Shown in pieces: positions 62,175 through 64,000 of a stretch of DNA of 64,000 bases. How positions within the stretch are numbered: the stretch's first letter is position 1; each line of letters opens with the position of its first letter. The notes under the pieces are model-generated. The model worked only from the letters and a program-made list of their open reading frames with translations. It ran no database searches and was not told the DNA's origin. The translations under genes were made by a program, and so were the position numbers. The stretch is from Macrotis lagotis (taxonomy: Eukaryota; Chordata; Mammalia; Peramelemorphia; Peramelidae), in assembly GCF_037893015.1 (NCBI RefSeq), contig NC_133665.1:193932146-193996145 (forward strand), read 5' to 3'.

Positions 62175-63635
62175 ATGCCCTCCCCTCCACTCCCGCCTTG
62201 AGATCTCTTGCCCGCCAGTCTTGCCTGTTTTCTTCTCTAGAACAAGGTGGGCTGTAGTCACCCACAACACTATCACATGGGTTTCTCCCTCCACTGACCA
62301 TTTGGCCAGTCTCCCCCTCGCCTCGCCACTTTGGTGCCTGGCTTTCCCCACATGGATACTTCTTATTTAAACACTATGCTACTTGCTCCTCACCAAATGC
62401 CTTTTGCATTTCTTCAGAATAAAATCATGCCTTTTCACAATGATACCTGAGTCTGGCTTTCCTTTTTTGCCCTCAGATGTCCCATTCACTGTGCTGATTC
62501 CCTGTGCCCTTTGTATTGGGCAAACACAAATTCAAGGACTTTCTCTCTGGCTCTCTTGTGGGATTTGGTCTCCTGCCAATTCCTGGCCATCTAGGATGGT
62601 TTTGTCCCTTTGATTACACCGAAGTCTGGCAAGCGATACCGATATTTTCTTCCTCCTCCATTTTCAGTTAAAAACGCTCTTGATGGCATTCAGAGGACTC
62701 CAACAAAATGCCACCTTTGCCAGACCTCGTAAGTGCACTCCATCTCTGGCTCAAGGCCCATCGCTCCCATTTCTTAAGCGAGATTTCTGAAATACTTCTG
62801 CTTTCAGAAGCTCATTAGCATCATTTATTTCCCACCCCTGTCCTCAGCTCCCTGGCTCTCTATGGATCTCAATTCAAAGCAGCTAATTCCAAATTCCCAG
62901 AGTCTATGGTTGAAGGCCCTCCACCCCCACTCCAGTCTGTGGGCATATTGCTTTCCCATGGAATCGCTGAATCTGGCCCTTGTTCCAGTGGCTCAGGGTG
63001 CCTAGATGTTAGAGCATCCAGGCTCCCCCAGGGCTGAACTGGATGCTGGCATCTGGAGAAAGTGGAAAGGCAACTGGAGGCCCAAAGTCCAAAGACTCTG
63101 GCTCCTGGCTGCAGCCCTTGCTAGCTGGGCGACCTGGGCCAAAGTGGGGGTGGGGTTCTCCTCAGGGCTCAGAGGGAACTTGCACCCTATTAAACAAGGG
63201 TATTGATTCCTGCACTCCCCACTTCCTCAGGGTGCAGAGAGGAATGGGTTCTGGAGCTTCCAAGCTACAGAGGTCTGGGAGCTGGTAGTGTGAGGCAGCA
63301 GCATGATCCGGCAGCCAAGACAGGCTGCTTTCGAGGGGCACGGCTTCCAGGGCTAGGAGAAGACTTCCTGCTCAGGTCACTTCTGGGCCATTTGGAGGCC
63401 TCAGTGGAGTGAACTGCAAGTGAGCAGGATTGTATCGACAGGATGACCAGGAGGGGGAGGATTCTAAGACATGTCTGATGAGGACTGAAGGATGAGCAGA
63501 ACGGGCTGGGGGAGTGGGGAGGGGGGATGTACAAACACCCGGGTCTCCAAGTATTGGAAAGATTGTTCTCTGGAAGAATTAGGCCGGTCTGGCTTGACCC
63601 CCACTTCTAGGGAGTACTGCAGACCTGGACTCAAG
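62175..63635. other. No recognised feature
   Basis: Unique-looking sequence; the stretch near 62780-62845 is AT-richer and repeat-free. No exon of CRHR2 or another gene recognised. Confidence 0.35.
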
Positions 63636-63639
63636 AATA

Positions 63640-63805
63640 CAGACACTTTCTAGCTGGATGACCCTGGGCAAGTCACTTCACCTCTGTCTCTGTGCCTTCA
63701 TCTGTAAAATGGAGAGAATTAGAGCATCTCCCTCTTGGGGTTGTGATGAGGGTCAAATGACAAATGGTACACAGTAGGGGCTTAATAAAGGCTTGTTCCC
63801 CTCTT
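63640..63805 (+). repeat. MIR-type SINE
   Basis: 'gatgaccctgggcaagtcac', 'gccttcatctgtaaaatgga', 'ttggggttgtgatgagggtc' and 'ggcttaataaaggcttg'. Well preserved. Confidence 0.88.
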
Positions 63806-64000
63806 TCCTCCCCCAGCCCCAGAGCTTAGAACTAGGAGTGTTGGATGCCAGCTGCCGGATGTCGTGAAGCTCCCTAAGGCTCGGTGCAGTCCCCAGGGGC
63901 CACATGACTGGGGCCCTAAGAGCCCTTTCCATGAGTGATGGCAGCATCTAGATGCAGACCATTCTCAAAGACCCTACAAAGAGATGTGGCTTTTAAAGAG

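Overview
The window is mammalian and almost certainly marsupial nuclear DNA. The evidence is a dense population of marsupial-type SINEs: tRNA-headed copies containing the cores 'gcagctaggtggcacagtgg' and 'gggcaagccacttaacccca', and MAR1-like copies ending in 'gagaaggaaatggcaaac'. There are also marsupial L1 fragments, and two host genes split into small exons by long introns. The species cannot be named from the sequence alone.

Layout. (1) 1-26.4 kb: no exon of a host gene was recognised. This stretch is intergenic DNA full of old SINEs and LINEs. It holds a 143-bp inverted-repeat pair (2.3/3.35 kb), a nearly identical 181-bp direct duplication (7.68/9.47 kb), a three-level transposon nest (16.9-18.8 kb), a convergent pair of CTCF-like motifs (21.9 kb) and a possible LTR fossil with a SINE inside it (about 25.1-25.6 kb). 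(2) 26.4-28.3 kb: a strong CpG island with GC boxes, an NRF1-like motif and a C/EBP-ATF response element. It is the promoter and first exon of GARS1. A GGGGCC-rich minisatellite lies just inside intron 1. (3) 27,357-44,704, plus strand: the complete glycyl-tRNA synthetase gene GARS1. It has 17 coding exons and 744 codons. I traced it exon by exon with matching splice phases, including one AT-AC (U12-type) intron between exons 11 and 12. (4) 44.8-52.1 kb: intergenic DNA between two converging genes, with SINEs and one AT-rich island that may be a conserved non-coding element. (5) 57,425-52,979, minus strand: the last four coding exons of CRHR2, the class B corticotropin-releasing-hormone/urocortin receptor, covering the end of TM5 to the stop codon. 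The remaining 5' exons were not found and probably lie beyond the right edge. (6) 57.4-64 kb: CRHR2 intron or flank, with simple repeats, L2-like pieces and a roughly 1-kb CR1/L3-like LINE.

From memory, the tail-to-tail GARS1-CRHR2 order matches human 7p14. The two genes have unrelated jobs: cytosolic and mitochondrial tRNA charging, and peptide-hormone signalling. Their adjacency looks like conserved synteny, not a functional unit. I saw no wholly new system. The observations most worth checking are the U12 intron, the stress-response element beside the GARS1 start, the intron-1 GGGGCC-type minisatellite, the young duplication and the CTCF-like pair.
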